Of a stretch of DNA of 64,000 nt, positions 1 to 15,117 are shown in pieces (position 1 is the stretch's first letter; every line of letters starts with the position of its first letter). The DNA is taken from positions 4,207,976 to 4,271,975 of the forward strand of contig CM017569.1 of NCBI GenBank assembly GCA_007844125.1. The letters are read 5' to 3'. This DNA is from Sinonovacula constricta. Lineage: Eukaryota; Mollusca; Bivalvia; Cardiida; Solecurtidae. Position numbers and translations under genes: made by a program. The notes under the pieces were generated by a model. The model saw only the letters and a program-made list of their open reading frames with translations, was not told the origin of the DNA and searched no databases.

Positions 1-300
1 TGCAAACAAAACAGTACTGATTTGCTGCGAAGGCTTTTTTAGATGTTGGACCCGACAGAATACAACTGTCAGTGATTATTGTTGAAGAAACACAATAACA
101 AAAATTGTTTGGAGTTTCAGCATATCAAACAGGCAAAGCGTTTATTAAAACTTGGACCAAAATATAACAGATTGTGCACACATCGCCAAACTACCGTCGT
201 GTTCCAGTACACTATTATTTGGATTTTAGAAAATCATTATAAAATCATTATTACAATTGCCAAAGCATATTGTAGCAGTGTTTAAATATTTTAAACAGCA
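1..300. other. Left edge, nothing recognised
   Basis: AT-rich sequence before the first LINE. The one short open frame (79-285) has no recognisable motif and no splice context that persuades me, so I call no gene. It may be LINE 5' sequence or genomic flank. Confidence 0.4.
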
Positions 301-536
301 CGATTTTTAGCAAACTTCACATACTGTAAAGGTGTTATCCGACAGTTTGCCTCTATATAATATATGTAATACTATCTTATCTCTGTTTGGGTCCCTTTCA
401 GTGCACGTGAGAGTGTGGTCATGTTTTTTTGTCAGAGAAGAAATGTGGGTTTTAAATCTAAATAAGTCAAAAATGAAGTTCTTCTAGTTGTTTGTGATGT
501 GAAATTATGAACAGTGGATAATAGTGGATAGCATAC

Positions 537-1339
537 ATGTCTTCGGGTGAGAAGTTGTCGAAAAAACAAAGGAAGAATCTTAAAAGAAAAGCAAGTAAGT
601 CACCAGATTTAAATGATATAGCGACATACACACAGTTAGTGACCAGTGGTCAGCAGAGTGGTCAGCAGAGCGAGAAACGCGTGAGCGTGAGCGTGAACAA
701 TCCAGCTAGCACGTTTGGTCTACACAGTGCTGAGTTTGTGTCCGCTATAATGAACCCGTCACCACCGCCTGTTTTTAATTTCCCCCAACAGATGTCATAC
801 GGCTTTTAGAATCCAGCTATATATTCAACCCCAGGTAACATTCAGGCGCAGACGCAACAACCACTTTCTAACCAACCGCCGGCTTGGGCTTCTACACTTA
901 TTGAAGATATCAGGATCATCAAACAGGCCCTACCAAAACTAGACAGCATAGAAACGAACGTAAATAAAATAAAAACACAGGTAACTGAAGTAGAAACAAG
1001 AGTATCGAACCTAGAGAGCAAAATTAATGACATTGAAACATCATGTACTTTCATCAGCAGCCAAACAGACCAACAAACTCAAGACCTGAAAGAAGCTCGA
1101 GGTCAAATTAAAGATCTGAGTAAAAAGTGTTCGAACCTCGAGGATAACATAAAGAAATATGATCTAAAATTGCAACAACAAAATGACGCAGTGCTGGACT
1201 TACAATCACGATCGATGCGTGATAACCTAGTTTTTTACGGTATACAAGAGGGGCCACGCGAAACAGAAAACTGTGAGAGCCTGGTAAAGGAGCTGATAAC
1301 CAGAATCGTGGGAACCAAACTGTTTATTAACAACATACC
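537..1339 (+). pseudogene. LINE ORF1 (coiled-coil RNA-binding protein), broken
   Basis: The frame opens at ATG 537 with a Lys/Arg-rich start (KKQRKNLKRK), as expected of an RNA-binding LINE ORF1. It meets an in-frame TAG at 807-809 and continues open in the same frame to about 1339. Roughly residues 110-210 form a heptad-like, charged region (KLDSIETNVNKIKTQVTEVE and following) predicted to be a trimerising coiled coil, followed by SRSMRDNLVFYGIQE, the start of the RRM-like domain. The rest of that domain is missing: at about 1340 the sequence switches to unrelated codons and stops at 1398-1400. In this family the protein coats element RNA. Here it is a pseudogene. Confidence 0.8.
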
Positions 1340-1393
1340 CAAGCGGCGGCATATCAATTTACTACAAAGAATCTTTATCAAAATATATAGAAG

Positions 1394-4078
<2,685 letters not shown>

Positions 4079-4139
4079 ATTGCGTAATTGGTATATTCAT
4101 AACTGTTTCTTTTACAAATTGTAAATGACTATGTTCAAC

Positions 4140-4660
4140 CCCCAGATATAGCATACATACACTTGGATCTTGAACAATACCTGTGTGACAGACACATCGT
4201 TACATACTGTGGCAGCCTGGCTTATCAGAAAACAGATGCCCTCACATGCTGGGTGGGGCAATAAACGGGGGGGGGGGGTCACTTATATAAGGGTTTCGAG
4301 ATGCCTTTAAGTACACAGTAAATCTACTGGGTACCTTGATTGGAATGCAAGGTGACAAACAATCGGAACACCACGGCTAATAACGATCACCGCAGAAGAG
4401 TGGGACTGTGGACAGCGAATGCAATATACACAGCAGCTGTTGTACACTTTGCTAGATGGCCTCATGGGTCTGGTTAGCAGCAGGACGCCGAGTGACCTTA
4501 AATACAGCTTGGACAGCTAAGCAGATGGCAGTCTGAGAGCCTGAAGTTTGTGGGATCAGGTCATTGTTCAATAAATATGGTCAAGAAAAAAATGTATGAC
4601 CGGGCCGACTGGGTTGGGGGCATGGTCCCCTCGAACCACCGGTAAATCCGGGGCTGATAC
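4140..4660. other. Unassigned sequence with a G11 run
   Basis: No coding signal. A short G homopolymer occurs near 4268-4278 and a C homopolymer near 4767-4777. The mixed-composition text around 4200-4640 looks more like old repeat than unique intergenic DNA, but I do not recognise a family. Confidence 0.4.
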
Positions 4661-4722
4661 AATGCATAGTCAGTGATTTAAAGTGCAAAAGGAATGAGAC
4701 ATTGACTAGCTATGCATTGTAT
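4658..4722. repeat. Inverted repeat (hairpin-forming)
   Basis: ATACAATGCATAG at 4658-4670 is matched in inverse orientation by CTATGCATTGTAT at 4710-4722, with further partial pairing (GTCAGTG against CATTGACTAG) towards the loop. The stem is about 20 bp with a bulge and the loop about 25 nt. It may be the end of a small foldback element; no flanking target duplication is obvious. Confidence 0.6.
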
Positions 4723-4849
4723 TTTCGGCCGAGACATTTGCAATATCTCGCACGAGGAGTCACTGCCCCCCCCCCTGCAGCTATCAGGCTTGCAATCGGG
4801 ATTTAGATTCATATCACATGGGTGTACTGTCTACGAAATACGAAATAAA

Positions 4850-6990
4850 TCGAAACGATTGTCGCGGGGACGTTTAATACAGTAGATCAACTAATAATGG
4901 TCAGTTACTCGGTATAAAGCATTTAGTATTTATTTTACACATAGTGCTAGTTAAAGCACAATCATATGGAAATTATTGTATAATATACTAGTTATTTTTA
5001 TTATTATTATATTATGCTTTTGTCCTATTGTAAATTCAAAATATAAAAGAGATGGATATTTTGCACATTAAGACTTTCCTGCTTTCCAGTGCGTTTCGCA
5101 ATCGATTTGCCAAAGAACAATTTAAAGTTAGCGTTATTTGCATACATTTAATCGCTTACAAGATAAAACTTGCAAATCACAAACAGCACCTTCCAGGCAA
5201 TGATTATAAATATATGCTAGTTAATCGAACAGCGTGGCAACAAATGCGAATCTATTTTACCGAATTACTGTACACAATATCCGAGGAGTTCCTATTGATC
5301 GTCAACCTCACATAACAAACATATGTTGCATTTGTATACATCTGCATCCATTGACAGACCTAATTTAAACATATTTCATACATTGGTGATGCATAAATAT
5401 TGTATACTACTAATTTTTGCATTGCTGCTCCGCTACGGAAAGAGATACACAGCACAAACATATAGCCTCTTGTTGTCTGTCTCACAAATCACAGTTGTTC
5501 GAATAGCCTTCTTCTAGAAATAGACCACGCCAACCACCGAGTAGAGAAAAGATAGAGAGTTTTGAAGGTGTATATCCTTGCATGTTTTGTAGCATAATGT
5601 AATCATTAACTAAGAAGAAGACAAATCAGACAATGTGATGAGATATGCTCTCTGTAGAGTGGGGAGCCTGAAGTTTGTCAGCACTCATTTTGTAGTGGAA
5701 GCACTTCCAGGAAGGAGTAAACGTTTGTCCTCAAGAAATCGTTCGACTGGGAAATTATGGCTAATTTTTCTTAGTATTCACTGGTACAAAAATAGATTAC
5801 CCTGCTAACTAGTTTCTGGCAGAAACAACAGCGCAGAATTTTCTGCGATGGTTAAGTTAGGACATCTTGTTATTAATTCACCATTTCATTTTTTTCATTC
5901 TCTACTTCTTATGTTTTCAAGATTAATTTCTCATGTATGCTTTAATATATTTCTTCCGTCATTTTTAGATTTATTTTTATTTAATCTTTACATTTTCCCG
6001 CATTTTCTTATTTCCTTTAAGTTTTCAAGTTAGGCTTTCTGTCTCTCTGAAAACTCTTGTAATTTTTTTTCAACCCTTCGGCACATCATAACACTACTTT
6101 ACCAATAAAGAATTACGACTCCTCTTATCAACTTCAATAAATTTTCTTGTTCATACTCACTTTATGTTTAACCGTACCTTAAAAGGAAAATAAGACTCCT
6201 CGTATTCCTTGTAGCTGTAATGAACAATGTTATCTCTTTTGTTATATGCATGACAAACATATTTTTAGAAAAGATAGCTATGTGTTATTACCTCGTACAT
6301 TTTGTATGTCTTTTTGTTAATTTATACATTAATTTACCAAATTAATCAGTAAATAAATCAGAACACATTTTAAAATTTCTTCATTCAAATTATGAAAATA
6401 TCTGTCCAGGTTTAACATTATAAACTTTGCTAAAACCAGACAATAATCAGTAATTGTTCACAAGCATCATGTACTGTCGCAGAACTACATGCTATCTTTG
6501 TCAGTTTTAGAAAATTCAGTACTTTCATGAAGGTGTTAACATTATTTAAGCGTGCCTAGGTTTGGAGTTATTTTTTGTATAAAAATGCAAAACCCGGAAA
6601 ACCCGGGCATCTACAGCAAAATAAGATATAAAGATGTTTGTACTTTCCATTTGTTATGAATGCGAGACGCAGTTGGGGCCCTACAGGCCTTTGATTTTAA
6701 AACTTTGCACGACAACATTAATGAAATCATTACATGTCAACACTTTATCGGAATGGGTGTGTTTTTCTTTAATGTCATTAATAAAATGCAAAAATGCATA
6801 TCGGTATTATTACGATTTATTTTTAGTAAAGTAGACTCATTTAAGCTTGAAATTGATGAACAGTAAAAAAGTGTACATGCTCAAGGAAATCATAATAAAA
6901 TGTCAAGAAATGGATTTATTCCGCCATGTTCAATAGACAATCCTTGTATAAGTCGGTCTCGGTAACTGATCCTCGTTCATTATATGTAAA
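4850..6990. other. No gene recognised
   Basis: AT-rich DNA with several short open frames (5052-5315, 5323-5517, 5848-6033, 6634-6866). None shows a motif, repeated homology within the window, or good splice context. I treat them as chance frames. Confidence 0.5.
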
Positions 6991-6992
6991 CA

Positions 6993-7154
6993 GTTTAGGT
7001 AGATTTTAAAAATTGGATCGTTGATAATGTAAGCTTTAATTTCACTTAAAAGGGGAAGCAGGTTAGGGAGTATGTTTAGGTAGATTTTAAAAATTGGATC
7101 GTTGATAATGTAAGCTTTAATTTCACTTAAAAGGGGAAGCAGGTTAGGGAGTAT
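6993..7154. repeat. Tandem duplication of 81 bp
   Basis: The segment beginning GTTTAGGTAGATTTTAAAAA at 6993 is repeated at 7074 with period 81 and no difference that I could see. Because 81 is a multiple of three it gives a repeated peptide in the antisense frame, which is not evidence of coding. Confidence 0.95.
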
Positions 7155-7520
7155 GCTATATTGCAATAATTTTATGGCAATACTTAATCACAAAAGGCAC
7201 AGTGGTAGAACCTCTACAACAGAACACATATACATATTGATCAGTTCTGGTTAGTAGCGTTAATGCAAATCTGCTGTTCAGTTGGATTATGGTGGGGACT
7301 ATACGTTAGCCATCTTACGGTTTAACAAAATAGTAACATAAAATCTACTTTCACATAAAGAAAGGTATTCTATCTAAGTTATTCAAGATAATAGCAGCGC
7401 TTATGTGTGGCTTGTATAGAGATGTAACACTGTCTTCAATGTCAGGAAGAGATTTCGGGCACGATGTAATGCAACTTTTATTAAAGAACTGTTACATGCT
7501 GTTTATAAATGTGATTTCAG

Positions 7521-7813
7521 GCCTAGGGAGGGAGATGTTCCAAAGGATTCTGCAGCCAAATCATATGATCAAATTCAATGAGTGCCCACGAATGCTACAA
7601 GGTCTCCAAAAGGAAGACATACCAAACAGGAAGATTGTCAATGTAGTTTTCACGGTTAACTGATGTTGACAGTGTTTCCAGACCCCATTGTGGATGAAGT
7701 TACGTTCAAAACAAATATACTCAGTGAGGATTTGCCCATTAAACCACCTACTGTAATGTTGGCATCAGACACAAAAAAGCATTGTTGATTTGTCAAACTC
7801 CTGAAATTGGCGA
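7521..7813 (+). pseudogene. Decayed exon, paralogous to the 63272-63567 exon
   Basis: A splice-acceptor-like GTGATTTCAG ends at 7520, followed by GCCTAGGGAG; the minus-strand gene at 63 kb has TGATTTCAG followed by GCCTAAAGAG at its own exon start. Read in the matching phase, the tail gives DEVTFKTNILSEDLPIKPPT then VMLASDTKK; the 63-kb exon has DKKSFRAAVFNSKFPIVPPT then VVLAADKKQALLICHSAE. A one-base shift after the TKK restores ALLICQTPE. The copy has two in-frame stops upstream (near 7578 and 7661), the frameshift near 7780, and no GT donor where the other copy has GAAG|GTGGGT. It is a relic of a second family member in opposite orientation. Confidence 0.72.
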
Positions 7814-8029
7814 GCGATTTTTCGTTTTTGTTTTCGTATAGGAATGCTAGTAAAGGGACACCCGTGTATAATATTTTATTTGTTTCATGATTTGTAGAGA
7901 ATATGATTATCAAAAATTGGTTTGTAAAAGAAATCAATATGTAAGTTAAATCTTTCAGTGATTTACATTTTAAATCAAAACAATCCTTATTGGTTATTGT
8001 TAACATTTAATTAGATAATAAGTTAATTA

Positions 8030-8231
8030 TCCCATCCTATCCAAAATAGTATTCATTATGGTTAACTTTAAGTTCCTTGGTTAGTTAACCAAAGTGGTTA
8101 TCTTTTTTTGTATAAATGTTTTGTTACTTAACCAAACTGTTTAATTTTAACCAAAAGTTAAATTAACCAAAGTATCCCACAGTGCAACATTCTCAATGGT
8201 TCTACTAAATGAGCGACTTTTTTTTTTTTTT

Positions 8232-8262
<31 letters not shown>

Positions 8263-8425
8263 TTAACTTTTACAGAGGTTAGCCAAAAATGGTTTAAATA
8301 GGAACTGGTTAGATTAACGAAAAAATTTATACAATTGCTAATCAGCAAATAAACCAAAATGTATTAGGTAACCAAACATTAACAATTGATTAAAATTTAA
8401 CCACTGTTTATACAATTGGCCCCGA
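8030..8425. repeat. Foldback/MITE-like AT-rich repeat rich in GGTTAAC motifs
   Basis: The stretch contains many GGTTAAC/GTTAACC/AACCAAA motifs in both orientations on either side of a T24G21 run. The right half, reverse-complemented, resembles the left half (TATAAAT..TTGGTTA...TTAA...GTTAAC). This suggests a decayed foldback DNA element. The ends are unclear and no target duplication is certain. Confidence 0.4.
8218..8262. repeat. Homopolymer junction T24-G21
   Basis: Twenty-four T followed directly by about 21 G. Such junctions are error-prone in sequencing and assembly, so the exact lengths should not be trusted. Confidence 0.95.
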
Positions 8426-8429
8426 AGTT

Positions 8430-11400
8430 CATTTTTGCTGGATTAATTATAATAAGAATCCTATACGTCCTTGTAATGCTCAGGTTAAATGATTAGCTCG
8501 ATTGTACATATAATATCAAGCTTATATGTAAATACCTTGTGGATACATTGGAATATAACTTCACACATGTCTCCTGATGATTTTGATAATTCATTTCGAT
8601 AGTAAAGCGCGATGTGCTGTGAATCTTTTGTTAGAATCTTTTTTCCTCAATTAATGGGTGTGTTACTGGGTCGATGTGGAAGTACCACAGTGTATTAATT
8701 CAGTAGTGACATGTTATAATAATATATTCACTTACCATTTATTGTAAAGATTTTCTTAAGATTGTAGTGCAGTGGTATTTTTGAATCTTCCTCCCTGTGT
8801 TTAGCTACTTTGTTCTAGGTAAAGGGTATTGACTGAGTTGAAAGTCATTCTGAGAAGGAAGGACGTCTGCATGTGCTTCATGCAACACCTAGACCGCAGG
8901 ACGACCAAAAGTGAAGTCGATACCCGACTCACAAACTGTCGATCTGTTAGAGACATTTTAGTAGCATTTTAGTTGCTTATGGCTTATATTCTGATAATAT
9001 ATTCTATATATATATTCTACATAATTTTTGCGCTATATAAATGCCATGTAATTGTAATTGTAATATTTATTTTTTCTTTCTTTCTGAGAAACCAATAAAC
9101 TGTTAAATGTATATAAGTTTACAGGAATTTGTGTGCTACTTTATAATTTGGAAAGGGGTTTCATTTTTACAAACGTACATATATATCAATTTAAAACAAA
9201 TTCGCTTTAATAGAGTTAATCATGTGCACAGGTCTTTCTGTGCACAGAGGCAGGTTTATCTTTTCTTTTTTGGAACGACCTGCTAATGCAAATACTTTGA
9301 CAGAGGGAGTCATTCCGAGATATATAGACCACTATCAGACTAAGAAGTTGTGTAATATCAGATATAAAACCTAAAGCTATGATACATGTGTACTGAACAG
9401 ATGTTGAAAATTTGTCACAACTGGCATGTACTGTACACGACATCACTGGGATATGTTGCGTATTTTAAAACGATATTTTATCATGATATTTTATAATGGG
9501 CATGGCTGCAACATGGATGACATGCTTGCATCATAGTAGTCAAAAGTTCATTTTGAATGATGCGTGTACAGAGAAACTGCATATTTCCCAGTTTACAAAT
9601 CATAAGGAAACATGTTAGTTACTGTAGTCTGCCATGTTTATTGGATATTTTGATTAATATTAGTATTTTGTTTATTTATATTCAGTTAAATGAAGAAAAT
9701 GTATATAAAGTGTCAAGGCATAGGAGTCTAAAGCATAGATGCAACAATAGAGTTTAGTTTTGCTACCATGAATTGATTGGAGTCCTTCAACCAGTGGTAT
9801 AACAGTCAGTAGCAAATAGTGGAGTTTGTTTTTACTTTTTTGACTGAAGGTTGTTAGTGTATATTCTTTTTTTGTGATCTCCAGCTCAAATATGTAGACA
9901 CCTGTTTGCACAAGGAATTAGTTTACAGAAACCTAGTATAACGATCTTGTTAAAAGTTGTGTTATGTGATAATTTCATGTTTATGTTGGGCAACACAGAA
10001 AGTTATATCTACTTCTATGCTTACAGTGTCAGTGATATTGACTGCATGACTAAAATATTGGTTTTAAAATGTAAGAAAATAAGTATGCTGAAATATGTTG
10101 TCTATCATGATTGTTTTGTACATGTGACACCTATTTATCTTAAGACATTCAGGATGATATAAACTGCTATAAATATTTTTATGGTCAGTTTAAACTCTTT
10201 AATAACCTGCATGTTTTGTAAAGAAATTGACACTTTACTTACCTTTCAAACCAAGATTACCAATTTGGTTAATGTTTAAATATTTTCCATTTAACATTCT
10301 ATGTTTAGTAATACAGGTAATACTATCTTTTCACTGTGACTGTTTCTAATGAGGTTAATGTCTGTAACATTTTATCAACATTACTGTTACAATTTTCATG
10401 ATAAATATTTACTTGCTGTTTTAAAAGTCTGGAAATATATTTAATGGTATTAGGAAAGCCATACTTGTCTGGATGATGTTGGTATATCATGCAATTTTGT
10501 ACATTTGTTATTTAGGCAATCTTTTGTATGCATGTATTATAGAAACGACTATACCAGATATATTTATTAGTGAAAGTAACACATTTGCTTTTTTAGAAAT
10601 AAAGGTAATGTGCGTATGAAGAGTGTGCAAAATGATTGTTAGAGTTAACACCTGTCATGACAAGCGTCAAACACAATGTATTTACTGACATTAAAAATGT
10701 TTCACTTGCTTTAGTCTTTCAAACTTTTTAAATCAAGAAATAGTTTTAACAAAATTAATTCACAGCTATAAGAGTTAATAACTTGTATATCTGATATGGA
10801 TGTATGTTCTTGTTTTTTTTATAACATGATATAGTTAATTATGCACACATTTTTGTACTGTTTATGACATTTGTTGGACACAAATTGGTAATCACCATAT
10901 GATTATATGTCGAGGTCTTCCACCTGACATGCGATGGGTCTGTGGTACCACGCAGACAATGTCTAGGATCTTCCTCCACCCATAATTTGCAGGACCTTGC
11001 CACTATGATCATATGTCCGTCGGTGCAACAATAAAATAAAAAAAACTGTTTGAATATCAAGTTACAAAATGTTTCCGAAACTCTTTAAATAACTATCTTC
11101 CCACATTTAAAACAATACTTCAACTGAAAAATCATATCAACCTCAGCAAAAAAGATTTTAGCTGGATGTTATTTAAACAATTGCCGTTAAACCGTTTTAC
11201 GGACACAATAATAACTGTTTTCTTCAGTTAATACAGGTCGTCTTATATGAGGAAGCCTAAGCATACAATATACCTATGACCAGTGTTGTGGAGTGTATGT
11301 ATATCTTAGAAAGGATAGTAATTTCCTGTTTGAATGTATACATGAAATAAAGCACTGAATCTAATATATTACCTTAAATTGTTTTCTTAACTGGTGTCCA

Positions 11401-12850
11401 AGTCACACCATTAGTTTGCAAAAACTGGAAATGTTTTTAAGTATAAACAGATGATAAATTAGTAATATAAGCAGATAGTTCGTCCCACATTAAATGAATA
11501 GGACCTTGGTATAGCCTGATCTTAATACTATCATTGAAGAAAATGTAGACAAACTTTTTTAAATACCAAATTCATTCAATCCATTATTTATGGAAATTAC
11601 TATCTGTTGTCTCATATTGTTTATATACTAACCTGAATTGCATACTCAGTTTCATATTTATTTTGTTTCTATACCGATTTCAATAACGTGACCTGCATGT
11701 TACTCTATGTATTCTCTCATAAACAAAAGCTCAAGCGTTGTTTGGGCGGGGTAAATTTGAGACAGTGCTGATAACAGGTGTGCAAAGAATGGTCAAAATG
11801 TATCACTGTGCAACGCATTGGAAATTAGAAAACATCCAAGTCTTCAGCTGCAAATAAACCTCTTCTAAAATATAGATTATACATCGGGAGAAAAGTTATA
11901 ATGGAGTCACTAAGGTCCGATAATAGAAACCATTTTATTAAACATTTAGTACTTTCTATATGATTTTCGCATTTAAACTTATGTTGGGTCTAAAATAAAA
12001 TAAATGTTCATACATACTTCCGGTTTCGACCAAAGGAAACTGAGCTTGATATTTATTACTGCCTCTTACACTCCTATGACCTGAATTTTAAAAGTTCTTA
12101 ATGCGCAATTCTTTTTCGAACACATGGGGTAGCTGTTCAGAGCCGCAAAAGGCAGTTATCCCGCGCGGGACATCGCAAATATCTAGGCCTAGGTGATAAC
12201 CTCGTTTTAATAGCAGTTTCGCTCACAATTTCGACTCTTTTTTATAGTCATGAGTAATATTCGTACCCGACATTGTTCAATCATATATCAACATTTTATG
12301 CAAAACTGACTTACACAATACAATGAACTTCCAGTTTAAACAGATAACAATATTAATGTTAACATTTTAAGCATGCCTGAACATTATTGACGCGCCTAGT
12401 CTTCTTAGACATACATATTTGTTCTTTTTATGCACTACTTCTTTCCAGGCATGTATTACTGACCGCTTGTAGTCAGGGTCATTACAGTCATTACTTTTAC
12501 GACATTGTTTTCATGCTAACTACATTTCAGGGAGTCTTATCTTTTGTTGTTTTATTATGGCAAACTCTTATGGATGGACTGTTTTTAACAAACAGCACAA
12601 GGAGGAATAATCATTGTAAAAGTTTTATTGAAATACTAATGCTCGAAGTGGAAAATAAACCGTATGACGAGAAAATAATGTGAATTATATTCTTTCTCTA
12701 TATGTGGCTATGGTGGTTTTAAACAAAACGACCTTAAAGGCTCTTAATCTTACACCCGAGGACAGGAGCTTTTAGTAGACTGATATCTAGCGTCAAATAA
12801 TAAACCGTTATTTAGAAATCTTTGGTGAAAATGGGACCGTTAGTAACCAC
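8430..12850. other. No gene recognised
   Basis: AT-rich with short chance frames only (for example 9216-9446, 9557-9757, 12387-12683). I see no conserved protein motif, RNA gene or clear mobile-element end apart from the possible dispersed repeat noted at 10870-11030. Confidence 0.5.
10870..11030 (-). repeat. Possible dispersed mollusc repeat with imperfect inverted ends
   Basis: On the minus strand the block begins near CATATGATCATAGTGGCAAG, contains GGGTGGAGGAAGATCCT, and ends near ATATAATCATATGGTG, giving imperfect inverted ends. It is more GC-rich than its surroundings. The GGTGGAGGAAGA core resembles a repeat I associate with bivalve genomes; that is recollection, not a search. Confidence 0.35.
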
Positions 12851-12879
12851 TGGGATGATTGGATTTTGGGGGGATTTGG

Positions 12880-14846
12880 CCTAGTGATCTACTTACCCCA
12901 CGCGACCCAGTTCATAACTCATGTAAGACTTCATGCAGGCAGGTATTCTGGCCAGGTTTGGTTAAGATTGGGCCATACATATGGTATCCAGCGTGTTCTC
13001 AAGTTGCTTCAGCGATTTGACCCAGTAAACAACCTTTTCACCCCACGTGACCCAGTTATGAACTCATCAAAGACATTACTGCAGGCAAACACTCTGGTCA
13101 GGTGTATTGAAGATTGGGCCATACAAGAGGTCTCTATCGTGTTCACAAAGGTTTTCAAAGATTTGACATAGTAACCTACTTTTTGACCCCACGTGACCCA
13201 GTTATAAACTCAACCAAGATTTCCTTGACCAAGACAAACCTTCTGGTGAAAGTTTTGAGAAGATTGGGTCATAAATAAAACCTTTAATGTGTCCTCAAGT
13301 GTTTTCTAAGATTTGTCTTAATGACCCAGTAAGAAACTCCCCGAAGTTTTTATGCTTAACAACATAAATGTGGCCTCAAGCATCGGTTGGTTATATTTAC
13401 TTTCGCCTTCTATAAACTTCGCTATTAATTTCTAAAAGTATTATCCATAAGCACAAGTTTACACATTTTCTGTTCCTTCCTAAACTATGTGAGATAAAAA
13501 TTCTGATTTAGGAATTCTAAGTCAAGCACATATATAAAAAAAACTATATTGATTTATCACAGTAATGTATTTAATAAAATGTATGTTATAATCACATTAA
13601 GATATTTATTGTATATGATGACTTTATGGTAACAATGACTATGCATTATCACAGTTCGCTATCTAAGATATAGGATATATGTATATTTACTAAGAAGTTT
13701 AAGATATATAGATTCATATATATTGTATAGTAATATTATACGTAAGCATAGTTGATATGTCTCTTCTTTTAAAAATGGCAAGATCTCATGGAGATTTCAC
13801 TAATAATTTAAGTTCTATATTTAGCCGAAAATATGTGAACAGCTTTATCTTTGTAGCGTACAGATGTGTGCAAACGTGCGTTCCGGTACCCGAGCAGTGA
13901 TATATATTACATAATAGTAATACTTAATATATAGATAAAATTCATCATGGAATCATAATGGATAAAATAGTGCGTTTTTATAATTAAATTTAAAAATTTA
14001 TAAATATAATGATTTTTAGTGGGCACACTGATAAAGGCCTCAAGCGTGTTAACATTTTTTGTTTTGTCTAAAGAATGACCTAGTGACCGATTGACCTAGT
14101 GACCTAGTTTTTTATCCCACGTGACCCAGTTTCCTCCTAAACGTGATGCAGACAGCATTCTGCCTAAGTTTGGTGAAGATTGGTCCATAAATGTGGCCTT
14201 TAGCATGTTAACAATATTTTACCTTGTGAACTTCTTTTAGACCTCACGCGCCCAAGTAATGAACTCATCCAAGATTTCATGCAAGCAAACATTCTGACAA
14301 GTTCAGTGAAGACTGGGCAATAAATGTGGCCTACAGCGTGTTCACAAGTTGTTGTTTTAATTAATATTGACCTAGAGACCTAGTTATTTAACCTATATGA
14401 CTCAGTTACAAAGTCCTCCAAGATTTCATGAGACAAACATTCTGCTCAGGTTTGGTGAAGATAAGTGTGGCCTGTCGTGTGTTCACAATGTTGTTCTAAT
14501 ATTTGACCCTGTGACCTACTCTTTGACCCCACGTGACTCTATTATAAATTTATGCAGGATGTCTCTCCTGGCAACCATTCTGTCCACCTTTAGTTTGCCT
14601 ATAAATATGGTTTCTAGCCTCTTCACAAGGTTTTGTCTAAAATTTGACATAGTGACCTAGCTTTTGAGCCCAATATCTAACCCATCCAAGACATCTTGCT
14701 AACATTCTGGCCAAGTTTGATGAAGATTAAATAAAAACTGTAGCATCTAGTGTGTTCACATCAAATTATTGACACCGCACGACCGACTAGGGACGAATAG
14801 CTATAAGAAAATCTCACCTTCAGCACGATGCGCTCAGGTGAGCTAA
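12880..14846 (+). repeat. Mollusc-type degenerate repeat array (GACCCCACGTGACCC family) with terminal hairpin
   Basis: Diverged units of roughly 130-150 bp recur. Each has a GACCCCACGTGACCCAGTT-like core, a CTCATCCAAGA-like stretch, ACATTCTGGCCAGGTTTGGT, GAAGATTGGGCCATAAATGT and GGCCTC(T)AGCGTGTTCACAA, then TTTGACCTAGTGACCTA. Units are visible near 12893, 13040, 13185, 14115, 14240, 14395, 14525 and 14660, with an unrelated AT-rich interval about 13340-14040. The right end (14806-14846) forms a palindromic CTCACCTTCAG...CTCAGGTGAG hairpin followed by CTAAAAA. Open frames inside are not genes. Confidence 0.75.
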
Positions 14847-14849
14847 AAA

Positions 14850-15070
14850 GGCGACGCTTGCTGCACCTGCTGGAGCATGGCAAGGCCAATGTCTTCTCTC
14901 TGGAAGAACAAATTCAGCTGGGTAACACTTGGTATGATGAATATGAGAAGATGTGTTATTGATTGACCTTATTGGCCTTAAATTCTTAGTACATGGAAAA
15001 GTACCAGTAACTTAATAAGAACAAGTTGAACACCACTCTCAAAAGTTTGAAATTTTAGCCTCGTGTATTA
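14850..15070. other. Short unassigned stretch
   Basis: Between the repeat array and the minisatellite. It contains a slightly coding-looking plus-strand text near 14850-14960 (LLHLLEHGKANVFSLEEQIQ-like), but with no confirmed splice sites I do not call an exon. Confidence 0.3.
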
Positions 15071-15117
15071 AGCTGATGGCTCAGACCCACCAATCTACAC
15101 TATATTCATGTTGTGAC

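Noticed and set aside
6930..7166. 78-residue minus-strand frame with internal peptide repeat
   Set aside because: Created by an 81-bp DNA tandem duplication, a multiple of three.
12866..13171. 101-residue frame
   Set aside because: Lies within the degenerate GACCCCACGTGACCC repeat array; repeat translation, not a gene.
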